From Pegoplata infirma (taxonomy: Eukaryota > Arthropoda > Insecta > Diptera > Anthomyiidae): 64,000 bases of DNA. Numbering within the stretch: position 1 is the stretch's first letter; the number at the start of each line of letters is the position of its first letter. A model generated the notes under the pieces. It made no database searches, had not been told where the DNA came from, and was given only the letters and a program-made list of their open reading frames with translations. The translations under genes and the position numbers were made by a program. The stretch spans positions 40,256,299-40,320,298 of the forward strand of contig OY992539.1 of NCBI GenBank assembly GCA_963921195.1, in the 5' to 3' direction. Of the stretch, positions 11,813-22,434 are shown one piece after another.

Positions 11813-13442
11813 CACTCATAGAAATATCTTAGTAGAAAAATTAGTAAACCCATTGTAGATCAAGTTTTACAGAATAATGCCGTATGCAACAAAAATTAAT
11901 GTTGATATCGTTGAATAATCAGTAAAGTTGAATCAACATTTTACAACGCTTATACAGAATTCAATAGATAAAACCAAAAAAGAAAAAAACAACCCTGTTC
12001 GTTCATTTTTGTATTATCAAGTTGGTACACTCATAGAAATATCTTAGTAGAAAAATTAGTAAACCCATTGTAGATCAAGTTTTACAGAATATTGCCGTAT
12101 TCAACATAAATTAATGTTGATATCGTTGAATAATCAGTAAATTTGAATCAACTATTTACAACTCTTATACAGAATTCAATAGATAAAACCAAAAAAAGAA
12201 AAAACAACCCTGTTCGTTCATTTTTGTATTATCAAGTTGGTAGCAATGTTTGAAATTTGTTTGTCTCTTATAAAATTATTTTATGTGTTTGTTTTTTATA
12301 AAAATATTTAATATTATAAAAATAAATAAAAATAGGATCTGATGATCAGATTCTGATCTGTAAATATTTGGTAAGTAATAAAATACATTGATTACTTTAT
12401 GTATTCATACTATATTATAATTTTTTTTTTGTTTTTTTTTTTTAAGGTTTTTGATTTGGTGTCATTAGAAAACTGGAGAATGGCTTACGAGTGCATAACA
12501 TAAATAAACAAAGAGTGTGTGAAAATCGTGTGTTTAAATATTGCAGCTTTAAAAGCCGGTGATAATTCTAAAAAATATTGTGATTTGTACTTAATAAAAG
12601 AATATTTACAAATAACAACAAGCTTTTTTTTTAATAATAAAATTTCTTATATCAACAAAAATATGAGTTGATTTTACAAAAAATACGAGTTGATTTACAA
12701 AAAAACGAGTTGATCAACTTTTACAAAAACTGACAACAATTTTTATTGAAATCAACATAAATATTTGTAGGGTCAAAATCAACAATGATTTCTGTTGAAT
12801 TTACAACGATTTTCTTTGGGAATACAATGATTTTTGGTTGAGTGTAGCAATGCATTGCAATGTGAAATTTGTTTGTCTCCTATAAAATTATTTTATGTGT
12901 TTGTTTCTTATAAAAATATTTAATATTATAAAAGTAAATAAAAATAGGATCTGATGATCAGATTCTGATCTGTAAATATTTGGTAAGTAATAAAATACAT
13001 TGGTTACTTTATGTATTCATACCATATTATAATTTTTTTTTTTGTTTTTTTTTAAGGTTTTTGATTTGGTGTCATTAGAAAACTGGAGAATGGCTTACGA
13101 GTGCATAACATAAATAAACGATGTGTGTGTGAAAATCTCGTGCAGCTTAAAAAGCCGGTGATAATTCTAAAAAATATTGTGATTTTTACTTAATAAAAGA
13201 ATATTAACAAATAACAACAAGCTTTTTTTTATTAATAAAATTTCTTATATCAACAAAAATATGAGTTGAGTTTACAAAAAGTACGAGTTGATTTACAAAA
13301 GAACGAGTTGATCAACTTTTACAAAAACTGACAACAATTTTTATTGAAATCAACATAAATATTTGTAGGGTCAAAATCAACAATGATTTCTGTTGAATTT
13401 ACAATGATTTTCTTTGGGAATACAATGATTTTTGGTTGAGTG
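11813..13442. mobile_element. CACTCA/TA-target element, outer copy interrupted by itself
   Basis: The outer copy begins TA-CACTCATAGAAATATC at 11813 and ends GGTTGAGTG-TA at 13442. Its first 215 bp (to 12027) and last 596 bp (from 12847) are separated by a complete second copy of the same element (12028-12844). Removing the inner copy and one TA rejoins 'caagttggta' to 'gcaatg', exactly the junction seen intact inside the inner copy near 12241. Terminal inverted similarity is short (CACTCA). Confidence 0.8.
12028..12844. mobile_element. Inner copy of the CACTCA/TA-target element (817 bp)
   Basis: This is a full-length copy from CACTCATAG to GTTGAGTG, flanked by TA at 12026-12027 and 12845-12846. 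It is inserted in the same orientation inside another copy. No coding sequence is present; the right half contains 'aaaaaacgagttgatcaac'-type words. Confidence 0.8.
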
Positions 13443-13981
13443 TAGATTCTTTGTTTATAAAAAATGGAATTTGTCTTTCATTTAATTAAATTTATTATTT
13501 ATTTTGCTTTATTTAACGTTTTTTAAAGAAAATACGCACTATTGATAGTTTAAAAACTTTTTTTCTCTCTTTTGTTTTTTGCATTGTTGTTGTTCTCCTT
13601 TATGTTGCATTGTTTTTATTAAACGTCAAAAGTTATATAATGTGCTGTCACTAATACTTATTCAAGCGAAATACGACTCTGTTACACTTCTATTTTTTTC
13701 TATGGTTGTCACAAACTAATACGGACTCGACAGTACACGCAAAAAAAATCTGTGTCGGAGTGAGCAAAAATATGATAAAACTAAAACTGACGAAGTAGCT
13801 TTCGAAATTTAGCCAAAACGCTTATGTAAAAAATTTTAAAGAAAATGCTTATGTTATTTAGGCAAAAACTTGGTAAAATATACAAAAAAAAAATGGTAAT
13901 ATATATCAAAATTATTAGAAAAGATGACTAAAAATAATGATAAAAAAGTTACCACATTATGTTAAAATATTTTTTTGGCTT

Positions 13982-14525
13982 AAGTTGAGTTTACTGGCAT
14001 TGGTCGGATTGATCCCAAATTTTTAAAAGAAATAGATCTTTTGATTCCAAATCGAAAATATTGGGGTGATTTTTGTCGGCGAGATCTGGTTCGCGAGTTA
14101 TGTCGACTTGAAATTTGAATATTATAACTGGAAAAAGGCTTAATACACAAAAAAACTTTATTTAGCGAAGTCGCTAAACTAATTTATGGAGTTTGTAATC
14201 CTTAAGCCCGGCCGAAGGTCGCTACAAAGAAAAGCATTTTTTAGGAAAATTCTCAAAAAAAAAAAAAAAAAAAAAATTTACCTTTTATAGGTTAAAATAT
14301 TTTTTTTTGCCAAAATGAAAGATATTTCAATTACCTTTCGAATGACACCGATATTTTTGAAATCGAAAAATAAATAACGAAGATATAAGCAAAAAACTTC
14401 AAGTCGAGATAACTCGCTAAATACGTGTCGCCGACAATTTTTTTTTTTGTCGAAATCATCGTTAAAAGGGCTATTTTCATTTCTTTTTTCTTTTTTTTTT
14501 TGACCAATGCCAGTAAACTTAACTT
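13982..14525. mobile_element. TIR element (544 bp) nested in the 13736 element
   Basis: The left end reads AAGTTGAGTTTACTGGCATT and continues TGGTC. The right end is its inverse with one mismatch (GACCAATGCCAG then TAAACTTAACTT). Inward, 'gtcgacttgaa' and 'ttcaagtcgag' also mirror each other. The flanking sequence matches the uninterrupted relative at about 10240. Confidence 0.7.
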
Positions 14526-14931
14526 GTTCCTTTTTTTATAAAATTTTTGCAAAAATTTGTATATTGTCGAATTTAAAATTTTCACACAATAAATCCATAT
14601 ATATTAAAATAGTAAATGTTGTTTACATAATTTTTCACCGACTAACTTCTACAGTGCCTGCTTCCCACGTTTTTTTTTTTGAAGTAAAGGATCCGCTACA
14701 GATTCAACTTTAATTGGCTGCAATTAATAGAATAAAGGTTGAAATAAAGGTGTAAAAATGGAAAATTATTACAAAACACAAATTTTTAATTTAAAAACTA
14801 TTACTACTCACTTCCTCAGTCCATTTGTAACTCACCAAAACATATTTCTGGGACTCCCTTGGCTTTGCAAAATAAATGAGTTTTTAGGTTTTTATTTTAT
14901 AACTAAGGTCCTGCCTTTAGTTATAAAATAA

Positions 14932-15124
14932 TTAGGTGCCCCAGTAGGCTAGTTGGTAGCGTGCTAGCCTATGAGTCTGGGCGTCGTGGGTTCGATTCCC
15001 ACCAGAGGCCTTGGTCTGTTTCGCTACAACGAGACGAAGGTCATTGTTACCAGTTCTCGGTTAGGTAAAATTAGTATATGATTTGTAATTATATGGAAAT
15101 TCTTAATAAAATAAAAATAAAAAA
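14932..15124 (+). mobile_element. tRNA-derived SINE with 14-bp target duplication
   Basis: A 193-bp insertion is flanked by the direct repeat TAGTTATAAAATAA (14918-14931 and 15125-15138). It has RNA polymerase III signals: an A-box-like TAGGCTAGTTGG at 14945-14956 and a B box GGTTCGATTCC at 14989-14999. The B box sits in a perfect five-pair T stem (GTGGG/CCCAC). The 3' end is A-rich (taaaataaaaataaaaa). Length, internal promoter and long TSD fit a tRNA-type SINE. It is not a tRNA gene: the anticodon arm and acceptor stem do not fold, and it has a non-tRNA tail. Confidence 0.85.
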
Positions 15125-15225
15125 TAGTTATAAAATAAAAATGTGCCCACGCATTTTATTGTAATGAAGGATACGCTATTTATTTACCAGCACCCTGTAA
15201 AAATTGAAAATTATTACAAAACACT

Positions 15226-15394
15226 AGCGGTTCTCACCCTTGATAGAAAACAAAAAAAGAATCGGACAAATGAAGAAAACAAGAAAATGTTTGACAGAAA
15301 TACATGTATTTTGTTGTTGTATCTGTCAAATATTTTCTTGTTTTCTTCATTTCTCCGATTCTTTTTTTCTTTTCTATCAAGGGTGAAAACCGCT
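15226..15394. mobile_element. Hairpin MITE (169 bp), TSD ACT
   Basis: AGCGGTT at the left and AACCGCT at the right bound arms that pair over about 70 bp ('caccctt gatagaaaacaaa', 'gaagaaaacaagaaaat' and inverses). ACT (or ACTA) is duplicated at 15223-15225 and 15395-15397. The unoccupied site 'aaacactaattttt' is preserved in the relative near 10950. Confidence 0.8.
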
Positions 15395-15946
15395 ACTAAT
15401 TTTTAACTTAAAATCTATTAAACCTTATTGGTGTCTTCGGAATGGGGGTACTACTCACTTTATCATTCCATTTGTAATTCATCAAAACATACGCCTGGAA
15501 CTCCATTGGTTTTGCTAAATGAATGGTGTTTTACGTTATGGCAGCAAAATTAACTTTAGGATTTTTTTATCTTACATTTATTTTAGACATGGAAAAACAA
15601 TAAAAATTGAAATTCGTTATTGATTAAATTCAATTTTGATGTTTTTAAAAAATTCAAGAAAGAATTTTAAATAAAATTTTTTAGAATTTTATTTAAAATT
15701 CTTAAAAGAATTTTATTAATAAAAAAAAAAATATTTTCGTACAAACAAATATATATTTATTTATAACAAGTAAATATTTTAAAAATGTTTCAAAATTTAT
15801 TTTTGGAAAAATAAAATTCTATTTTTTTGAGAATTTTATTTTTGGAAACAATAAAATTTAAATGCTTTTGAGAAATTTATTTAAACAAAAATTTTATTTC
15901 AAATACCTTATGAATTTTAAATAAAATTCGAATTTTTCATTTGTCT

Positions 15947-16080
15947 GGGGGGTAATTATGTAACTTGATAGTCGTCAATCGTATCGTTTCCATCGTTATT
16001 CCATTACCATATAGTGTCATTTTATGGAAATAGAATAATGAGCTAACGATGACGATTATCAAGTTACAAAATTAGCCCCC
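15947..16080. mobile_element. Hairpin MITE (about 134 bp), GGGGG ends
   Basis: The arms GGGGGTAATTATGTAACTTG and CAAGTTACAAAATTAGCCCC, plus the inner 'gtcgtcaatcgt/acgatgacgat', pair nearly perfectly. Confidence 0.7.
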
Positions 16081-16213
16081 TGATTTATTTATCCTTTAAA
16101 AAACTAATTCATTATTTTTTTATTAATGTATTTAATTTTATTTCCTTTTACGTTTTTGTTTTCCTTTTTACGTTTTTGTAACACAAAAAATTAAACGAAC
16201 CACTCACACTAAT

Positions 16214-16342
16214 GGCCTATTCACACCTGAGGTGAAATCTCGTTCGAACGAGATTTCGATCATATGGTCTCTATCATTTTATACACAACCATATGATCGA
16301 AATCTCGTTCGAACTAGATTTCACCTCAGGTGTGAATTGGGT
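16214..16342. mobile_element. Near-perfect palindromic MITE (129 bp)
   Basis: The arms contain TTCACACCTGAGGTGAAATC and TCGTTCGAACGAGATTTCGA and pair almost end to end around 'ctctatcattttatacaca'. A shorter relative with the same ends lies at 26581-26646. Confidence 0.8.
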
Positions 16343-17066
16343 ATAAAATACAAAATAAAAGTGTCGGTATTTGTTTTTTTGTTCTATTTTCTTTCGATAT
16401 TTTTTTTTGTGCAAGTTACTTGGTTATTTTATATAAAAAAATAATTATGTTACTTTACCCACTGGCTCCACCTTCTATAATTATGTGGACATTTATTCCG
16501 ACATACGTCAAAATCGTGTTATTTCTCGTGTGCCATAGTCAAATGTTATACATATTTGTGTTGGAAATAAATGTTAACATAGTTCTCCAAACATAAGTCT
16601 TAACAATTATGTTAACATAAGAAACGTCAAATTCATGAGTTTGTTGATGCCGACATTTTGGAAAAATACAAATACGCAAAAAACATTCACTTTATTAATA
16701 ATAAATGTTGTTTTTTGAAAGAAAGTAACTTAATAACGTTAAATTAAAGCTTTTTAATTAAAAAAAATGTGTTATATGTTTTAAAAAAATAAATAAAAAA
16801 TAAAATCCAAACGACCTTCATCAACAAATTCCTGAAAAAAATGAGTTAACATAAATTACGATTACCCACCCTTTAACATAAAATGAAAATACAAAAAAAT
16901 TCTGCCGACGTTATCTCTTATGTTATCTACAATTTTATGTTGGTGTATCCGGAGCGTTAACATCGACAAGCATAATTTTAGCAAAACTTGGTAAAAGTCT
17001 ATTCACTCCATATAAAAAATTGTTACCAAGTAGGATTGCTCAATCTGACACAGTTTTTTTTGTGTG

Positions 17067-17300
17067 TACAAATCGTTTGTTTAAAAAAACTTCTTGAAAA
17101 ATGTCTTTGCGCTTTTTTATTTCAAAAAGTTGTCATTAGTGTACAAGAAAGAATATCAAAGCAAGTGTCATACTAACAAAAAAAAAAAAAAATGAAGCGT
17201 ACATAAAAACTAAAGAAGAAAGAAAATAAGTAGTGGCGAAATTGTTTTCTTCCGAAAAGTTTCATAAATATTTTGTTTTTTGGAAAATAAATTAAAAAAT
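17067..17300 (+). promoter_or_regulatory. dgt1 upstream/leader region
   Basis: About 230 bp separate the TE end at 17066 from the dgt1 start codon. No core promoter motif can be assigned; part of the promoter may lie within TE-derived sequence. Confidence 0.3.
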
Positions 17301-20300
17301 ATGTCCAAACAATTACCACGACAATGTGGCCGTGGTGGTGTCGCCAACTGTGGTGGAATTAGTACCGTTGATAAAGATTTACGGGAACAACTTCATCAAG
17401 AAATCGAAAATAAATCAAAATCATGTTCCAACCCCACTTACGAATGTACCATACCACGCATTGATGGCTACGATTATTGTATGCGGCACATTCTAAGAGA
17501 TCCTCGTGGTAACTTTCGTCAATGTTCATACACTTACTTTAATGGTAAAAAATGTCCAAATGCTTTGCCAAAACATGATATCAAAAAGGATCCAAATATG
17601 ACGACACTTTGTTTTGAGCATAATCGTCAAGTACAGTTACAAAAGACACACGCTACAGTTGGTAAACTTAAGCAAGTTGATACAAATGAGGCCCTGTTGA
17701 ATAGTTTAGCACATCACATCAATGTGGAAGATGTGCCAGGTAAAAATTCCGGAAATAGTGAACAAGATGAAGAAATTGATGTGGTATCACCACATGTTAC
17801 ACCATTTGGTAAGTTAAAAATTGACAGAAATAGATCAGAATGAAAAGAACCAACATTTTATTATGGTCATTTATCAAAATTCCAAGATTTTGTAATAGTC
17901 TAACTTGGACAAATATTACAAAACCCTGGTTGTAGTGCAGTGAATGGCAGACATCCTCTTTTGAATTAAAAAATAAATTATAGATTAGAAGGTCTTGTAG
18001 TCGAGGACTTAAATGGTACGTGATAAAATAGTATGCTCTATTCGGTATTTTTCACCATTCACATTTTAAAAATTTCGAAAAATTCGAAAGGATATCAAAT
18101 TTTTAAATATTAGGTGAATGGTGAAAGTGAACTCCCCAATAGAGCACAATTATTTGGGGTGGACTGCATTCAGACAACAAAGTTTAAATCAAAATTTTTT
18201 ATGGTGTTTTCAATTAAATGTGGTGACTTCAACGGATCCGTCTGCACTAATCATTAGTTTCTTTTATTTTTAATCCTAAAAGAGTGTGTCCCTACACTCC
18301 ACTCTTGCCATAATCCTTTATATTTATTGGTTATGAAATTAAAATTTTTTTTTTTGCAGTTACCAATGATCAAATCCACAATCTTAATGATATTGTTACT
18401 ACTATTCGAAAGAGAAGACGTATTTTAGATTATGCCTCTGATAGTTCCACCGATGAAGAGGTCATTTGTATGAATAACACTTCACGTGGCCATGAATGTA
18501 ATGAATCCGATAATGAAAGTGTTGATTCCCAAGATGATGACCTGCTCAAACACGCTGGCATCTACACACGCCAAGAAGCTATACGTCTCTCTGAGGCTAA
18601 ACTGACTAAACTCCAAGGCTTATATATTGATCAAATAAATCGTTTACATCATATACTTCGCGAGAAAAGACGTCGTTATTTACATGCCATACGGCGAGAA
18701 CGTGAACATCTGTGCAGTATTCACGAACAATTGAAAGAGACACCACGTGAACGTGCTCTCTATGAACAATTGAAAGCATTAAATTCATATCATAGAAGAC
18801 ATGGTGTCGAAGCGGTCCTTTACAAAAAATTTAAAGAAAGGCGTAGCCGTGCCGGTGATTCAAGTGTTGCTCCGAAAAATTCGGGTCATGGTAAATGTAT
18901 TTTTACTGAAGGTGGTGTTAAATGTGGTGATCGTACTTTGCCGTGTTGCAAATATTGTCGTAAACATATTTTGGAAGATAAAAAGCAGATACTATTTAAA
19001 GCTTGTGAAAAGGAGAAATCTGGTGTGGTTTGCCAAGAACCAATACCATGCATTTTGGATGTTTCAACTTGTGTTTTACATTTAACAATACCACAACAAA
19101 GACAATACATACAAAAGGTAAATATGATGCAAAAAATAAAGCTATAAGAGGGCATGAAAAAATCTGAATCTTTTAATAGGGCATTATTGTTTTTTAAATG
19201 TTCAAAAAAATCCTAATTTTTGATTGCGGAGTTAAAATAAAAATTCGTTAAAATGTTGGTGTAAGGCCCCATAAAGCCCATATATTTTGTTTATTTCATT
19301 ACACCATTTCCAATTGTATTTCAGAAATTATCAATTGTATTTCAAAAATTATCAATTGTTTTTCAGAAGTTATCAATTGTATTTCAGAACTTATAAAATG
19401 TATTTCAGAAATTATCAATTGTATTTCAAAAACTATGAATTGTATTTCAGAAATTATCAATTGTATTTCAGAAATTATCAATTGCATTCAGATATTATCA
19501 ATTGCATTTCAGAAATTATCTATTGTATTAATTCTGTTTTATTTATTGTTGGGCTTTATATTTTATAACTGAAGTTTTATTTATTTCGGTTTGAGTCCAT
19601 ATTAATTATTTCTGAGAAATAATTATTTTTGTTGTACAATGAGAAAATCTGAAAAAATCAATTGACAACACAGGCTAAGTGGAGATGTCGACAGCTTTCG
19701 GAAGAAGACACCCTTCCTTCGTCAGCACTCTTCGATTGTCACTGTAGGTGTGTAAGATTAAAATCAGCTATTTAAACGTACATTAAGGTGAAAAAGAGGA
19801 CGAGAATTATATTACATTTCATTACCCATATGTTACGTTTAGCACGAACTTAATCAATCTATTTTTAACTTTTTCTATTGTATTTCAGAATTTATAAATT
19901 GTATTTTAGGCCGCTGTTCAAAAAAAAAAAGTAATTCACATAAAAAATGTGAAAATTTTCGAATTTTTTTGGTGTTCTAGATTTCACATCCGAATTTTTT
20001 TTCGTTTTGTTTTACATAAATAAAATTTGATGAAATTAAAACGAATGGCCTTTTTTTCTTATAATTTTTTTTTTAATTTTAAGTATTCGATTTCAACTTA
20101 GAATGAAAACGTGATCGACAAAACAATAAACTAATTTCGTGTGATTCGGAAATTTTCATGTGAATTGAAAAGTTGTGAAAGACAGAACAGAGGCCTTAGA
20201 AATATTTTTTAAATTTTTAAAAAAAATATCTATAAATAATTTAATTTTTCAGTGCGACCCTCGTATCTTATTTAATATTTACTCAATCTTAACGCTATCA

Positions 20301-21459
20301 AGCTTAAATTATAGCTTGGAAAATTTCATATAAAGCATTTTGTACAAAAATAGTGAATTGGTAATCATTTCAAGAACTGTTTGAGTCACTGTACATATTT
20401 GAAAATCGTTACAAAAACGTGTTTTTCGTAGAAAATAATTTATCGTACTCGCACGATTTTTTTATGTCGATTACGATTAATTGTTGCGATTACAATTTTA
20501 ATCGTTTTGCAAACTCTTATTAAAACTATTGGGATTTTTTTTTTAAATTTTAAATTTTTTGAACTTTGAAAAATAGAAATATTTTTAAAACATTATCTGA
20601 AAATGTCTAATAATAATTTCATTATTTAGATCGACCCTCGTTTTTAAAATAATACTCGTTTAATAATACAGTCAAACTCGGTTATAACGAACTCGGTTAT
20701 AACGAATTCTCGGTTATAACGAACTAATTCTAAAGTCCCGACATTTTGGCATCAATTTTCACACAAAATACTTCTTTTATAACGAACTCGGTTATAACGA
20801 ATCCTCGGTTAAAACGAACTGCTTATTATACAATTTCATGTATATTTACCTTTTTATAACGAACTCCCATTAGTATTTTGAAATGTGCGGCAATCATGTT
20901 TACCAAACTCACAAAAAGTTAGAAATTTTTGGTTAATATTATAGTTTTTAAAGAATTTATTTATATTTTTAATGTTTTCTTCTTGATAAGTAGTATATTT
21001 ATGAAAAAAACATCAAATGAAATGAAGTTGGACCTATTTTTTTTGGAAATAAAAATGGTTTATATAAAATATACCCCGGTTATAGCGAACTTTGCTTATA
21101 ACGAACTATTCTTACTGGTCCCCCGGAGTTCGTTATAACCGGGTTCGACTGTACATAATAACTTTTGGTATTGTTAACTTTGTCTTTAACAAATTGCATC
21201 TACTATAGAAAAGTTTAAATTCAGTTAAATTTGTAAAATGAAAACGATCAAATTTAATATTAATAAAGTCAAACAATTACAATTGTTAACATAAACTTTT
21301 TTTAAATTCTAGAAATATGAATCTGAAACAGAAGATGATGATACTATGGAAGTTAAGTCAGAAATTTTGGAAAAATCTGTGATGGATATTAAGTCGTCTC
21401 CAAAAATAACTAATGATACAATTTCTGCTGAACAAGAATTTCAAACTATAACTGCTTAA
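17301..21459 (+). CDS. dgt1: NSL complex subunit 2 homologue (dim gamma-tubulin 1 / KANSL2), three exons, complete
   Basis: Exons 17301-17808, 18360-19117 and 21313-21459 join in frame to a 470-residue protein. Splice sites are GTAAGT/TTTGCAG and GTAAAT/AAATTCTAG. Two cysteine/histidine-rich modules mark it as the KANSL2 family: one at about residues 43-115 (CSNPTYECTIP, YCMRHILRDPRG, QCSYTYFNGKKCP, CFEHNRQ), and a second in exon 2 (CIFTEGGVKCGDRTLPCCKY, CRKHI, CEKEKSGVVCQEPIPC, CVLH). Between them is an acidic stretch and a coiled-coil-like segment (ALYEQLKALNSYHRR region). In flies and mammals this protein belongs to the MOF-containing NSL histone acetyltransferase complex at promoters; the fly protein was also found in a gamma-tubulin spindle screen. 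The C-terminal exon is acidic and probably disordered. I chose ATG 17301, as the upstream in-frame codon is only TTG. The gene is divergent from CycT. Length is close to the about 490 aa of human KANSL2. Confidence 0.93.
17809..18359 (+). other. dgt1 intron 1, containing a hairpin MITE
   Basis: A 551-bp intron with a GTAAGT donor and a T-rich acceptor. An inverted-repeat element occupies 18034-18146. Confidence 0.85.
18034..18146. mobile_element. Hairpin MITE in dgt1 intron 1
   Basis: The left arm TGCTCTATTCGG...TTTCACCATTCAC is mirrored by the right arm GTGAATGGTGAAA...CCAATAGAGCA around an AT-rich loop of about 50 bp. Confidence 0.7.
19300..19535. repeat. 21-bp minisatellite in dgt1 intron 2
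   Basis: About ten imperfect copies of 'atttcagaaattatcaattgt' run head to tail; two more degenerate units lie near 19875-19905. The open frames on both strands here are artefacts of the repeat. Confidence 0.85.
19909..20195 (+). mobile_element. Family H repeat, copy 1
   Basis: It begins 'ggccgctgttcaaaaa' and ends 'gaacagaggcct', and contains 'ggtgttctagatttcac' and 'tgtgattcggaaa'. A second complete copy is at 49900-50172, and a minus-strand partial copy at about 23030-23190. Confidence 0.65.
20669..21151. mobile_element. Pogo/Tc1-like MITE (483 bp), TA target, copy 1
   Basis: The left end CAGTCAAACTCGGTTATAAC and the right end, complemented, CAGTCGAACCCGGTTATAAC are flanked by TA (20667-20668, 21152-21153). 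'Cggttataacgaa' is repeated several times inside each end. The transposase is absent. A related copy is at 59036-59527. Confidence 0.85.
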
Positions 21460-21600
21460 AAAAATTGGAGTAGAATATTTTAAAGAAAATGAATTAACTA
21501 TTTTGTTTATTCTTAATTGATTTAATCACATTTATGTTAAAATGTTTTAATAAAATAAAGAAAACCAAAAAAAAAAAATATTTTTTCTATCAATAACTAT
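21460..21600 (+). terminator. dgt1 3' UTR with polyadenylation signals
   Basis: Overlapping AATAAA hexamers at 21549-21554 and 21554-21559 lie about 90 bp after the dgt1 stop codon and are followed by an A-rich stretch. Confidence 0.6.
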
Positions 21601-22434
21601 CAAGAAGATTTATAATCCATGTTGCTCGTGGACAACAGTAACAGTTAAAAAAGGTGAACGAAATAAAACAACAATTATTTATGAATTTCATATACATATT
21701 TAATATATTCTTTTTATTATTTTATTATTAAAGACATATAACAAAACTTATAGATATAATTTTCTAGACAATTTTCTTAATATAAACTTTTTTCTTATAT
21801 TTATTTAATGATTTTTTAAAATACATATTTACTAAATATTTTTTATTTATTTTTTCTTAAAATTTAAGACTAATGAGGTTTTTGGGGTCATTTTATTTTG
21901 TTTTTTTTTTTGTCATATATTGAAACCATTAATAAAACTAGTAAGTAATTAAAAAGAGGATAAAAACAAAACATTTCTACTATAGAAAATTCGTAAAATT
22001 TCCAGGGCATATCTCACTGCCAAATAGCGAAAGCGAAACTGAATGATTCCTCTAAAAATTTAAAAGGAAATATTTTTTTCCGAGTGAAACCACTTTCAAA
22101 AAGCCAAAGTAAAATTATACGCCTGATTGGAAGTGGTTCCATTTTGAAAAAAATCGCTCTTCGCTTTCTGAGGAAATATTGAATTGACAAAATTACATTG
22201 TAACATGCTCCTTAATTACCTCTGTAATTGTCGTAAATAAGTTTTGCAATTGTAGGTTTTAATTATAGGATAAGGGTGTTTGAATTAATACGACAATAAA
22301 AAAACCCATAATGGGACAGTGGGATCTATGGAACATTTTTATTTTAGAGTGTGTTTAAACGAATGAGAAAATTGATGGAAATAGATCTAAATACAGAAAT
22401 TACATTGTGCTTTAACAGGAGACTTTTATATATA
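21601..22434. other. Intergenic AT-rich stretch
   Basis: No gene or clear TE ends are seen. The sequence near 22015-22190 is less AT-biased but has no open frame. Confidence 0.4.

Larger units (their letters stand above)
13736..17066 (-). mobile_element. Large CACGC/TA-target element loaded with nested insertions
   Basis: The ends are CACGCAAAAAAAATCTGTG at 13736 and the inverse of CACACAAAAAAAACTGTGTC at 17066, each with TA outside. Inward of the right end, 'gattgctcaatctgac' and 'taacatcgacaagcataatttt' match, inverted, the left end of the copy at 10420. The interior contains degenerate minus-strand copies of the captured exons (about 15463-15525 and 14812-14875). Nested inside are elements at 13982-14525, 14932-15124, 15226-15394, 15947-16080 and 16214-16342. 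Confidence 0.6.
19118..21312 (+). other. dgt1 intron 2 (2.2 kb), repeat-filled
   Basis: It contains a 21-bp minisatellite (about 19310-19530), a ribozyme-like motif (19687-19725, minus strand), family H (19909-20195), part of a dispersed repeat shared with 59955-60335, and a pogo-like MITE (20669-21151). No additional exon is needed: the frame joins exon 2 and exon 3 exactly at a codon boundary. Confidence 0.8.

Noticed and set aside
14932..15010. Possible functional tRNA gene
   Set aside because: The A and B boxes are good, but acceptor and anticodon stems do not form. The segment continues into an A-rich tail with target duplications, so it is a SINE.
19287..19568. YQLYFRN-repeat protein
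   Set aside because: It is encoded entirely by the 21-bp minisatellite inside dgt1 intron 2; an open frame also exists on the other strand for the same reason.
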